Positions 11,401 through 20,953 of a stretch of DNA of 64,000 nucleotides are shown piece by piece. The position numbers and the translations under genes were made by a program. The notes beneath the pieces were generated by a model, which was given only the letters and a program-made list of their open reading frames with translations, was not told where the DNA came from and made no database searches. Every line of letters begins with the position of its first letter. Position 1 is the first letter of the stretch. Source of the DNA: Telopea speciosissima (lineage: Eukaryota; Streptophyta; Magnoliopsida; Proteales; Proteaceae); NCBI RefSeq assembly GCF_018873765.1, contig NC_057923.1:22539913-22603912 (forward strand), read 5' to 3'.

Positions 11401-14400
11401 AGGATCTTAGTATGTAATTGGTTTTATTATAAATAAAAGCAAGAGATTGCAATACAACAGCCAACGATTTAGAGAAAAGAGAGAATTCTGGTTTGATAGC
11501 CATAAATCATAGGTATCAAGGTGGCAAGGCAACAAGGCGTTGGAGAGGGCCCAAAAGCAAGGCGACAACAACAAGACGGACCAAGGCGTCCAAGGTGCTG
11601 CCTAGGCGCCCAAGGAGCCTGGACGCCTAGGCGACGCCTTGATAACTGTGCCATGAATGTTTACGATCCTCTTGTAGAATTGGTTGCACTAATGCAATCT
11701 GAAAATCCAGATTAAGGATCTCAGATGCAAGTAGGCCCAATAATCAAATCTGAGATAAAGGAAGCAACTGCGTTGTCAAGGGAAGAAATACGATTGATGG
11801 AAGGAGAGGGAAGAGAGATGAGATCGATATTCTTGGGAGAAAGAAGAAGAGAACAGAATAGAAGAGAAGAAATCAGATTGAGACACCAATCCCGTATGCA
11901 CTGCTCAACAACACCAAAACTCTTTAAAAAAATTCATATTCTTTATTCAAATCATCTCTAATTGATGGGGGATGTATTACATATTTATAGACCTTCTAAA
12001 ATTCCTAATTTGACTCATAAAAGGACTCCTAATCACTCTAATACACTCAATAAAGTAAATAAACTCAAAATATAATTCTTCAACTATAGCTTTGATCGAA
12101 CCGTGCACTTCCACTTGATCGCCACTCTCGTTGTCCACCTTTTCTATCACTACTGACTTGTTCTCTATGGCTTCTAGCACGCTGAACACTTTACCACAGA
12201 AGCGGTAGGTATACTATCTGTGAGTTCTCGAACACCTAACCGAAGATCCCGAAAATCCGATTTGATATTGGACAATCCATCCAAAAATTCCTTCGCGAAC
12301 CACTCCAAAAGAATAATAAATTCAGAGTCGATCGTCATCAAGGATTTTGGCTCTGATACCAAATAATGTAATCTGAAAATCCAGATTAAGGATTTCAGAT
12401 GCAAGTAGGCCCAATAATTAAATCTGTAATCAAATCTGAGATAAAGGAAGCAACTGCATTGTCAAGGGAAGAAATAAGATTGATGGTAGGGGAGGGAAGA
12501 GAGATGAGATCGATATTCTTGGGAGAAAGAAGAAAGAAAAAGAGAAGAGAATAAATCAGATTTGGGACACCAATCTCATATCCACTGCTCAACAGCATCA
12601 AAACTCTTTTAAAAAAAATTCATATTCGTTATTCAAATCATCTCTAATTGATGGGGGGTGTATTACATAATATATATATATATATATATAGACCTTCTAA
12701 AATTCCTAATTTGACTCATAAAAAGACTCTTAATCACTCTAATACACTCAATAAAGTAAATAAACTCATAACAGAATTCCATCTAATTATAAGTATCCTA
12801 ATCAAACTCAAACACTAAATTTAACTACTAATCCCGCGTACTAACACTATCCCCTCTTTATAGGCTTATAAATTAGGCTCATTACATCAATAAACTCGAA
12901 AATAAGAAGCCTAAGGTCTATAGAACCCAATCATAGGCCAAAATAAAGCCTCTTGAGGCCCAATTGACCCAATTGGACAATCTTATCTACATCATGCACC
13001 CTAGCTATTCTACATTAAGTCTACTAGTGCTAGCATTAAGGTTTTATTTATAACAAGGATTGAGAAATTAGGAATTGGGCAGTCCCGACATAACCCAATC
13101 TGGATCAGTCTCGATTGACCAATCCAAACAATGGTCTAGATTTCAAATTGGCCAATCCCAAACTTAGTCTTCTCTGATCCAGCCAGTCAAGACAAGGATC
13201 AGCCAACCCTTAGAACCAAGATTTGTAATCATACAGGTCCAATAAAGATATATTATCAGTTGGACTTCTACAGCTCTTTTCAAAAGGAATCACAGGAGAT
13301 GCAGTATTCCCTTAGAAGAAAGAGGGGGGGGGGAGGGAATTAGTTCCTCTGGTTTAGTCTGGCTTGGTCCAGATCTGAACCTTTTAGGTTTGACTTGGTT
13401 TACTATAGAACCAGTTTAATGCCGACACGAAAAGTAGCACATGAGAATTTTTTGGTTTCCTTTAACCAATATTTGTGGGACCCATTTGAAGAGGTATTAC
13501 AACTTAATTTTTTCCCTGCCCGGTACAGTGGTCCAGTTCCTCTCATAGGGAGGCGGAAATGACGACTTAACCTCACTCGGGCAGGGGGTTAGGTCATCAT
13601 TTCCGTCCCCCTATGAGAGGAAGTGGACCACTGTACCGGGCAGGGGAACCAGAGAGGATAATGATCCTATTACAACTTGTGCTATTTGAGTTCCTGATTT
13701 TCAGGAACCTTATCACTACACAAATTGTGGGCCAGTTTAGGACTGATTTCCTTATTTTATTATTGCCTAATTGTTTGGTTAGGTTGGGAACCTGATAAGT
13801 TTTAGGCTGCGTTTGGTATGCATTCTAGGTCGATTTCGCATTCTCGAATGATAAAAATAGTTGTTTTTATCGTTTTTATCATCCAATAATGCAATATTGA
13901 CCTAGAATGCATTCCAAGAATGCATACCAAACACAGCCTTAGTTTCTTTTTAGTTAAGGACTCTCCATCTCAGGCCATCCAAAAGGGAGATTCCTTATTT
14001 ATTTGGTTTCCTTTTTAGAATCAGTTACTTTAGTTGTTTAGGTTTTTTTGGTTAGAATAGGATACTTCCTAACACAATCTCCATGTGGAAGAAAATTTCC
14101 TAATCAGTTAAGTAAGAGACTAGACCTCACCCATGATTTGATTAAATGGAAAATAGTTTGTTTAGTGAATTGAGGTTGTTGCCTCTATCTTCCCTCACCC
14201 CCCCCCCCCAACACATCTGTGATTCTCTCTCCTCTCTCCCCATGATCTCCCTTCTCTCCCCAATTTCTTTCTTTTCCCACCACCAGCAGATCCTTCTATT
14301 GATCTGCATTAGCAGGCCTCATTTAAGGCGGGCAATTGTTTCAGGCCGTCCTTCACGCGATTATGGTGAGGGTAACTAACAACTGAGTGACAATACATAA

Positions 14401-16206
14401 AAAAAGTAGCATGAGCAAGCCCATTATAGTAGAAATACTAAATAGACAATAGAAAAGAAAGCTTTCAAAGGTTAAAAAAAAAATCTAAGCCTCCTCGACC
14501 ACTAGGAAATATGGTACACTAGACCAATGGACACCTTGCTATGAAGGTATTTTTAAGGAAAACCAGTAACTGGAGAAAAAATTCACTGCCACAACTTCAA
14601 CAATTCACACTTTCCATAACCTTGCATCCCCCCACCAGGTGGATCCTTTTTCCATTTCCACCTTCTCCACGAGTCACTCTGTTCCACATCAGATTTTCTG
14701 GAAACTGCTTTAGCAATGGCCAAAGTGAATGTCGAATATTGCACAAGTTTGGCAGACACGATGTTTAAGACTACCACCTAAATTCAAATATTTAATTTTC
14801 TTATTTCATAGCAATGGCAGAAAAAAGGACCTGAATCCTAGGGGATTTCATGTAGTTACTCAACTAGCATACTTTTCTACTGATGTATTCATCCTTCAAT
14901 CTAGCATCTTCTCTTTTACAACTTAACCAGTGTTTTTGCTGGGGAGAGGGGGGTGTAGTAATCCACACATTTTGTGAAGCAATTCTAGAAAATAAGCAAC
15001 CTGATTCAAACTTCCAACAAGAATGATTAACAAAGCCCTGACATACATATGCAAGCTACCAAGATGGGTTAGTCTAAGTACAACTGGTGCAGTTAGTCTA
15101 AGTGTCTAAGTCCAACTGATGCAGAACTGACTAAAAAGATACCAATGAAGTCTGGTAAATGGAAAGAATCCCCTTAAAGTGCCTGAATGCCTCATTTCTG
15201 GCATATTTGCCTGTATCCATGAAATATCTTTCTTTTATAAGCAACCATATATGCGGGCATATTTGCCCGTATACATGAATTATCTTTCTTTTATGAGCAA
15301 CCATACATTTGAATATCAGAAAGTACATTAATGCCTCATTTCTGGCAGCCCATGGAAATTGGGTAATAAAATGGATGCAACAAGAACAGGGATGTAAATA
15401 TCGCCGGATTCTAACTTTTGGGTTATTTCTTGTGGAATAGCAAGTTAGATACTGCCAACAGTCCCCCCCCCCCCCCCTCCAAAAAAAATCCAAAAGAAAA
15501 AATTAAGTGTTCCTTTCCTTTTTTTTATGGGGTATTTAGTCTTAAGCTTCAGTACAGTAACATTTCCAGTAAGAATTGTAAGGAGAATTCAAATTTATAG
15601 GGGGTTTATCTTGATTTTGAGTAGAAAGCATATAATCAAGCTCAACTGAAAAGAAAAGGAAGAGTCAAGCTCAAGGCCTTGCTTTCCTGCCTTATTTGGA
15701 TTCAAAAAGAGATATATCTACTAGACCATTTTCAGGCTTAAAATAAAACCTTACGCTATAGCATAAATTTTCTCAATCACATTAAAAATCTTCGCAGTTT
15801 CAGGTGGCAACCGAAACTCCTTCAATAAAGAGCCACTCAATAAGTCATTCACAGCCAAACAGAATAAAGAAACCAACCCTAAAACAACTATGAGCAGCAA
15901 ACAGACTGGAAAATTGCAAAGAGGAGAACGTGGGTGAGATAGGGGAGAACTCACGATGGGGAAATCGAGAGGAGAGCGTCGAGTCATCTTCTCTTCTTCG
16001 GGAGCCATGCAAACAACCTGATTCCTATGGGAGCTCATCACTCTCCTTCGAGATACCATCAATGGCATAGAAACAAGAGTGCATCGACCTAGCATCGGCG
16101 AGACGACGCAATAATTCACTGACGACATCGATGTTGCTGATGAAGCAACTGCTCTCGAATTTGAAGCGATAGGCACCGAAAGACACAACGATGCCATAAT
16201 CTCCAC
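5491..16206 (-). CDS. Small plastid-targeted protein of unknown function, two exons
   Basis: Exon 1 is 16206-15955 and exon 2 is 5676-5491 (stop TGA 5493-5491), about 145 residues in all. Exon 1 ends '...RRSPLDFPI' at a GTGAGT donor. Exon 2 begins 'EWERPKPGRRPDIFPQFSPM' after a TGGCAG acceptor; both are phase 0 and join cleanly. The N-terminus (about residues 1-65) is rich in Ser, Val, Arg and Ala and nearly free of acidic residues, as in a chloroplast transit peptide. The mature part has a compact basic/proline motif (PKPGRRPDIFPQFSPMKTPLP) and ends in a long Glu/Asp-rich tail ('EEDEEEEEKKEEEEED...'). The second Met (16197) is an alternative start. I recall similar short plastid proteins across plants but cannot name one. 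Plastid location and function are inference; the gene model is well supported by matching phases and splice sites. The 10.3 kb intron is filled with transposons. Confidence 0.75.
6291..6336 (+). repeat. Perfect 23-bp tandem duplication
   Basis: The unit 'ttgccttgtgagtaacatca' plus 'agg' occurs twice in direct succession with no difference, indicating a recent slippage or repair duplication inside the intron. Confidence 0.75.
8989..9027. repeat. Poly-C / poly-A / (TA)n compound tract
   Basis: About 13 C residues, then 9 A, then an alternating TA run. Simple sequence. Confidence 0.8.
9233..9786 (+). repeat. 5' LTR of the short element
   Basis: 554 bp, TG...CA ends, TATA-like box near 9508. 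Highly similar to 10415-11025 over its whole length, with scattered differences. Confidence 0.75.
9806..10063 (+). CDS. gag-like remnant of the short LTR element
   Basis: 85 codons starting 'MATPSNNPRGDQVSMQQLID', 20 bases after the left LTR, where copia-type gag genes normally start. Contains a likely coiled coil ('MLKSVDEQLTRLQRCLGVLE') and a Lys/Glu/Pro-rich tail. It is followed by further stretches interrupted by stops to ~10410. Full-length gag is several hundred residues, so this is a remnant or a truncated carrier gene. No nucleocapsid finger is visible. Confidence 0.4.
   Translation: MATPSNNPRGDQVSMQQLIDMLKSVDEQLTRLQRCLGVLESSTAPPWEAKKPPFKAKEPEVEVKVEEIPTTGVDTEETTFEASKT
10415..11025 (+). 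repeat. 3' LTR of the short element
   Basis: 611 bp, about 57 bp longer than its partner. The difference is mostly an internal duplication near 10636-10730, where 'cagcacagttgtaagaac' and 'attcctactaggagt' each occur twice. Confidence 0.75.
11514..11644. mobile_element. Small hairpin MITE-like repeat (TATCAAGGCG type)
   Basis: Starts 'TATCAAGGTGGCAAGGC' and ends '...GGCGACGCCTTGATA', an inverted terminal repeat, with the interior dominated by 'AAGGCG/CGCCTAGGCG' words. No target duplication was found. The open frames across it on both strands are by-products of the repeat. Confidence 0.5.
11693..12773 (-). mobile_element. TRIM-like short LTR element
   Basis: Direct repeats at about 11693-12070 and 12367-12773 share 'aatctgaaaatccagatt' at the start and 'ataaagtaaataaactca' near the end. 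Read on the minus strand, the sequence next to the right-hand (5') LTR is 'TGGTATCAGAGCC' (12361-12349), an exact initiator-Met tRNA primer site. This fixes orientation. The ~300-bp interior has a minus-strand frame with a Leu/Asp-rich, gag-like character ('DSEFIILLEWFAKEFLDGLS') and no pol. No convincing target duplication was seen. A non-autonomous element in the intron, same orientation as the host gene. Confidence 0.65.
12669..12690. repeat. (TA)n microsatellite inside one LTR
   Basis: About 11 TA dinucleotides, present only in the right-hand LTR of the 11693-12773 element, so it expanded after insertion. Confidence 0.8.
13506..13667. mobile_element. Foldback MITE, Mutator-like, 11-bp target duplication
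   Basis: Two ~52-bp arms (about 13512-13563 and 13592-13646) are near-perfect reverse complements ('CCCTGCCCGGTACAGTGGTC' and partner). The element is flanked by the 11-bp direct repeat TATTACAACTT at 13495-13505 and 13668-13678. A long hairpin with a 9-11 bp duplication is the pattern of Mutator-derived MITEs. There is no coding capacity. Confidence 0.75.
13804..13940. mobile_element. Short TIR MITE (AGGCTGCGTTTGG type)
   Basis: The left end 'AGGCTGCGTTTGGTATGCAT' is the reverse complement, with one mismatch, of the right end 'ATGCATACCAAACACAGCCT'. The interior is AT-rich and partly palindromic. No exact flanking duplication was found. The termini resemble common plant hAT/Harbinger-type MITEs. 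Confidence 0.6.
15201..15310 (+). repeat. Tandem duplication, two ~56-bp units
   Basis: 'gcatatttgcctgtatccat' at 15201 and 'gcatatttgcccgtatacat' at 15257 begin two units that share '...atctttcttttat[a/g]agcaacc'. Diverged at several positions. Confidence 0.7.
15462..15489. repeat. Poly-C then poly-A tract
   Basis: Around 16 C, then TCC and 8 A. Similar C-then-A runs occur at 8989 and 14201, suggesting a shared mutational or transposon-tail origin. Confidence 0.7.
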
Positions 16207-16659
16207 TCCCTCTCTCTAATTCTCTATCGCTGCCTCTCAGTTCTGTTATGGATTGGTGACTGCTCAGTCAGGGAGAAGCTGCTGCGTTCTCTTCTTCCTC
16301 CTTCGCAGCAGTCTTTCCTTACCCCCCAAATCTTCTACCCACACGAATCCCAAACAAACACCAACCGCCTTTCATTTAGCTGAAACAATTGCCAAACCGG
16401 ATTTTTGAAATTACGAAAAAGCCCTCGCTTAAGATAATTCTTCCCCAATCACGAGTAAAAGATATGGGCGATTGTTCTTTGCTGGGAGCGCAGGCTGCAC
16501 CAAACACATGGGGCGGTCATTTTGGCCATTCAGGGGGGTGGGACGGTCATTTCACCCGGACCTTGCTCCTGTCCAGCCGTGTCGAGCGCTGGAGCATTCA
16601 ACCCCGCTAAACGACAGAAAAAATAGGGGTGGGGTGGTCATTTCACAGACTACGAGGTG
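16207..16659. promoter_or_regulatory. 5' flank of the plastid-protein gene
   Basis: Region just upstream of the minus-strand start codon. The first ~110 bp has pyrimidine/purine-rich stretches ('ctctctctaattctctatcg') typical of a plant 5' UTR. I saw no confident TATA box. From about 16470 the sequence becomes GC-rich with 'ggagcgcaggctgcacc' and three 'ggtcattt' phrases, resembling small dispersed repeats rather than promoter. The regulatory role is inferred from position only. Confidence 0.35.
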
Positions 16660-19600
16660 TAAGTAATGGGATTAAACTATGCGTTGTTGGTCATATGATA
16701 ATGAATGCAAATCATAATGCAAGTTAGTGCATAGAAGTTAGCATTCAAAAGTATACAGTGAAAGAAAAAGCATGTTAAATAGTACAACATATAATATGTC
16801 AAGCACATCAAAAGTCTAACCTATTTTACACAAATAAATATCTGTTCCTAGTGGAGTCGCCACTGTGAGGACAATGATATGATGGGGGATTGCCACATGT
16901 TCTCCACCTAATCCCCTCCTTTGGGAGAAGAGAGAGAGGTGTGAATTGTAAGTGTGTGTGGAGTCGCCTCCTAGAGTAGGGTCTAGGACCCGAAATTGTA
17001 ATGTAATGACTCTCATTACAATGCTCTACTGGGGACAAATGGTTCATTGGTCTAGGTACGGGTCAAGTTATGATCCGGGGAAGGTATTAGGCACCCCAGT
17101 TTGCCCAGACTTCCCAATCTTTCTATTCCTAGGAAAAATTGGGTTATAACATGCTTTTGGATAAGATCTAAAGTACGAAAATTGTAAAGAAAGTAAAATA
17201 CAAAGATAAATAAGAAGCACATACCCGAAAGTTTGGCTGCAAAAACAAAGGTTAGTATGTGGGAATGTATAGTAATGGATTCAAAACCTAGATGACCTAA
17301 GCATGATTGAGACTAATCTAAGTATGGTAGAACGGTGAATGCATGAAGAACCAAAAATAGCAGTTTGGCACAAGTACACGGAGGAGTATGAAAATTAGGA
17401 TTGAAGATGTATGGGAGACATGTGCATGGCATGTGAATATTCATAAAAGAAAAGCTATATTAAGAATGCAGGCATGAGGGAGTCTTAGACTACGAGGGAT
17501 GGGGATTATGAAGGATGCGTGTATGCAAAGGATTCATGAAAAGAAAGAGAAAATACTAGAAGAAGAGAGAAAGAAGAAAGAAGTGTAATTACCATCTAGA
17601 GAGATGGGATCACATTCCTTTGGAGATGCAAAACAAGTTATACAATAAAACGAAGAAATAGTCACATACCTAGTTAGAAGATAACCAAAACGGAGATGTG
17701 GAGGCTTCCCTTTTGTGACTTAGGGGTTCGTATGTGGAGGAAGTATCATCGTTTATAATGGCTTCTCATGTCTCTTCATATGCGACACTTTGTTATCCAA
17801 CCCAAAATTACCAGGTCGGGGATTCTAGACTTTCATCTTGAAGCTTTGAGTGGATTGTTATACTCAAGGGGACAAGGAGGCAATAGGCTAAGGCCAAGTA
17901 AGGGCCAAAAGCTAAGGACTCAAGGCACTAGAGTGGGGAATGGCTAGAGGCTTGTGGAACTTGTGGGTTTGCTCATGTAGAGTTCATGCAACCCTCCTCA
18001 ATGTGAGAGGGGGTGTATTTATATATGTAGAGGGTGTGTGCACTCCCAAATTCGTGTAGGAATTCATTGGTTTGATCCGGATCGTCCAAATGGATTGTCT
18101 TTGAATCGACGGTGGGTGTTTGATCAAGGCTAAAGCCAATGGGGTGTGAGAAAGTGTTTAGTTGCCTTAGGGGATGTTTCTTGGGGCCTAAGGAAGCCAT
18201 TATAAGCATCCAAGGTACCAAAAATAGGCTTGGTCGCAAAAGGAATAGAAATCAGAGCTAAACATGACAAGTTTTATCTTCTCGGATTTGCACAGATTCG
18301 ATAGTGAACTAGGGTCGAGTCGACATCGAAGGGGGGTGAAGTCGTCATCGAGTGGCTATCGATGAACAACACACGACATTGAGGAGGGTGATTCGACTGT
18401 CAATGGTTAAATTCTGAGTGTCGAGGCAAGTTAGATAGTAGGGATGTTTTACTCGACAGTGATTGGAGATGGCTCGATGTCGATGGGGTCGATGTCGACT
18501 GGAGGTCTTTGAGCGTCGACCTAGATTTTGGTATTGACAGGGATGAAATGGGCTATTTGAGCCAAGTTCTGTGCTGGGCCAGGCTGATTCCAAGGGGTCT
18601 GGGTCATGGTTAGCCTTTCCAGGGTATCTTAGAGGGCTTGGAGGCCCTGGTTTGGGCTCCGACAAGGGGAATCAACAATCGGTGAATGGATTCGGGCAGT
18701 GCACACTGATGCCACATCCATATATACACTGGCTCTAGGCCTTGGAGGATTCTCATTATCATCACAAGAAACCTCTGGGAAAGCCGTGTCCAAAAACCCT
18801 AGCTAATTCAAACTTAAGTCGCAAACCCCGAACCAGAGGTCACAGTTGTTAGTGTCTTGTGGGGTATTGACCGAGTGTTAGAAAGAGAAGAAGATACCTT
18901 GAGGGCGAGAGTGTACACACCGATAAGGAGATGGGTACCTTCTCTGTATGGTTGTATTGTACACTCCCAGTTGTACAATCCATAGTAAGTAATTTCCTTT
19001 CAAATCTGTCCTAGGCAACCCAATTCAATAAGATCGCGGGACCGTCATCTTATTTTAACAGTATTTTATTCCGCGGCACCTGCACATACACCCCCGTGGT
19101 AATTCGGTTACCAGTATACTATTACGGCTGGTTTACACTTACATTCGGAAGTGATCAGCCGAGTTATGGGCCCCACTTGGACCAATCGGCCATTAACTCA
19201 TTCTATTCTTTTGGGGCCAACCAAACTTGCCCTAATAAGTTATGTAGTTAATTCTTATATGGCCAACCAAATGGGCCTTAAAATCTAAACTATAAATATA
19301 CCTCCTTAGCTAAAAAAAACTCATTCTTACTCTAACACCTTTGGCAACCGAATTTACTCTAGAGAAGAAGAAAAAGAAAAGAAGAGAAAGAGAATAAGGG
19401 AAAGAGAAGAAGAAAATGAAGAAATTGTGAGGAAACCTTGTTGTACTACTATTATCAAGCTGATTCACTCAAATTCAAGCTAGGTAAGAACTCTAAACTT
19501 CAATTCTTTTTCCTCTCCTTGTTGATTTTCTCTTTAATTCATGATATAATCCAACCCTTTTGCTCTAGATCATCATGTATAGTCATATCCATCATTCTAG

Positions 19601-20953
19601 AACTGAATCTAACCTAGATGGTGAGGTTCAAGTCCATGGACATCAAGATCAACATGAATTCTACCCAATTCTAAGTTTAAACTCAAATTTCTATTTATTT
19701 CCTCTAAAAACTATTGACCTCTTTAATTGAACCATACAGTTGGGTTGTATCAACCCAATTGCCATGTTGATCATCTTCCCTAAGTTGCTCAGATCATCTA
19801 CAACTTAAAAAGGGAGAATCCATAGCAAAGGCCCCAAAATTCGAGCATAAAAGCACAACTGGATGGTTTGGGCCAAACCACATAAGTCATCTAGTCTTTG
19901 TTGGCAAAGCCATCCAGTTGGCCCTATGAATTCTGTTTTACTCAGTTCTTGCTAGATTTTGGTCCTAGACCCTATGCAAGCCCTAACAAACACCTAATAC
20001 ACCTAAATTGGGGTATGATCACCCACTAGAATTAAACCTAACATATATGTACCACCTAATTAATCTACATGCATGACCAAATAAACTATAAGCATAGCCT
20101 AATTAACCTATTTAGACCTAAATGTTGTACTTTGATTCTAAACCCCCGCAAGATCTAGCTAATAACTCATATAATTAAACTTAGGTATAAATACACTAGA
20201 ACTGACTCTAAACTATTTAAATTACCAAATTATTCTATATTGTAATCAAATTAGGGAAGAACCAAATACACATGGAGGAGGTTGTCGAAGTGTAGATTTT
20301 AGATCATTATCGAGCTATTTGACAGAATAAGGTGGGTGGATTTAAACATTGTGTTTATTGAGTGTTTTGTTATTTTGATTTTCTGTGCTTGTCAATCATG
20401 CATAAAATTTATAAGAAAGCTTGTTGTACTTTTCCTTCTTGTATTTGCTTATGAGGTATTGGAATTGTGTTGTTGGAGTTAAGATATTTATGTTGGATAT
20501 CTTGGATGGAAATTGAGATAGAATAAGTGTCGTAGTCGACAAGGAAGTAAAGGGCATGGTGTGTCGTAGTATGGGATGCGGAAGCACTGTGCACTTCATA
20601 CTACACCATGAAGAATGCATTCGGTTGGGTAAGATTGTATCCCTATGTTACGACCCTTACCAATAGGGGTTTAGGTGTTGGTTGTTATAGCTCCTTACTG
20701 TATGAGGAGTGAAAATGTTAAAAGAAAAATACATGTTACTAGACTGGATTATTGACAAGAGAATGACTACTATGTTGTGAGAGTACCAGGGTAAGGATGA
20801 CTATGGTTATCGGGGTCTGCCAGATGTATGGTTGTACAACCCATTACCTAAGCGGGCTCCATGCAACAATTAAGGTTACAAGCGGGTGAGGTGCAGAAGA
20901 AGTCGTGGGTGTTTTCTCGAGTTGTTGTAGTAGCATAAGACTTAGTAACTTAG
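16660..20953. other. LTR-like, transposon-derived DNA without coding capacity
   Basis: No gene or intact element was recognised. The phrase 'tggagtcgccactgtgagg' near 16853 and 'ggtattaggcacccc' near 17082 look like dispersed plant LTR sequence. TATA-like boxes followed by GA-rich leaders occur near 18018 and 19288. The part from about 19150 to 20953 parallels the LTR of the 20954 element in order (TATA, GA-rich leader, AG|GTAAG, 'acgaccctta.caataggggttta'), so it is an older related LTR interrupted by that insertion and resuming at 31857. Confidence 0.45.
18290..18540. repeat. TCGA-rich cluster of short palindromic words
   Basis: Within 250 bp the words GTCGA/TCGAC/ATCGA occur about 20 times ('gtcgagtcgacatcgaag', 'gctcgatgtcgatggggtcg', 'gagcgtcgacc'), far above the local background. 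The spacing is irregular. It resembles in style the CGGATCC palindrome arrays of the neighbouring element. Confidence 0.5.

Larger units (their letters stand above)
5677..15954 (-). other. 10.3 kb intron of the plastid-protein gene
   Basis: Runs from a GTGAGT donor (15954 leftwards) to a TGGCAG acceptor (ending 5677). It holds two short LTR elements, three hairpin MITEs, poly-C and TA runs and tandem duplications, all listed separately. The remaining sequence (5840-9230, 11030-11510, 12780-13490, 13945-15190) shows no coding exon I could recognise, though a small extra exon cannot be excluded. 6440-7100 contains several 'aaccctaa' phrases of the kind common in LTR leaders. Confidence 0.65.

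Noticed and set aside
11469..11715. Overlapping open frames on both strands
   Set aside because: They span the CGCCTAGGCG-type hairpin repeat; periodic repeat words keep all frames open.
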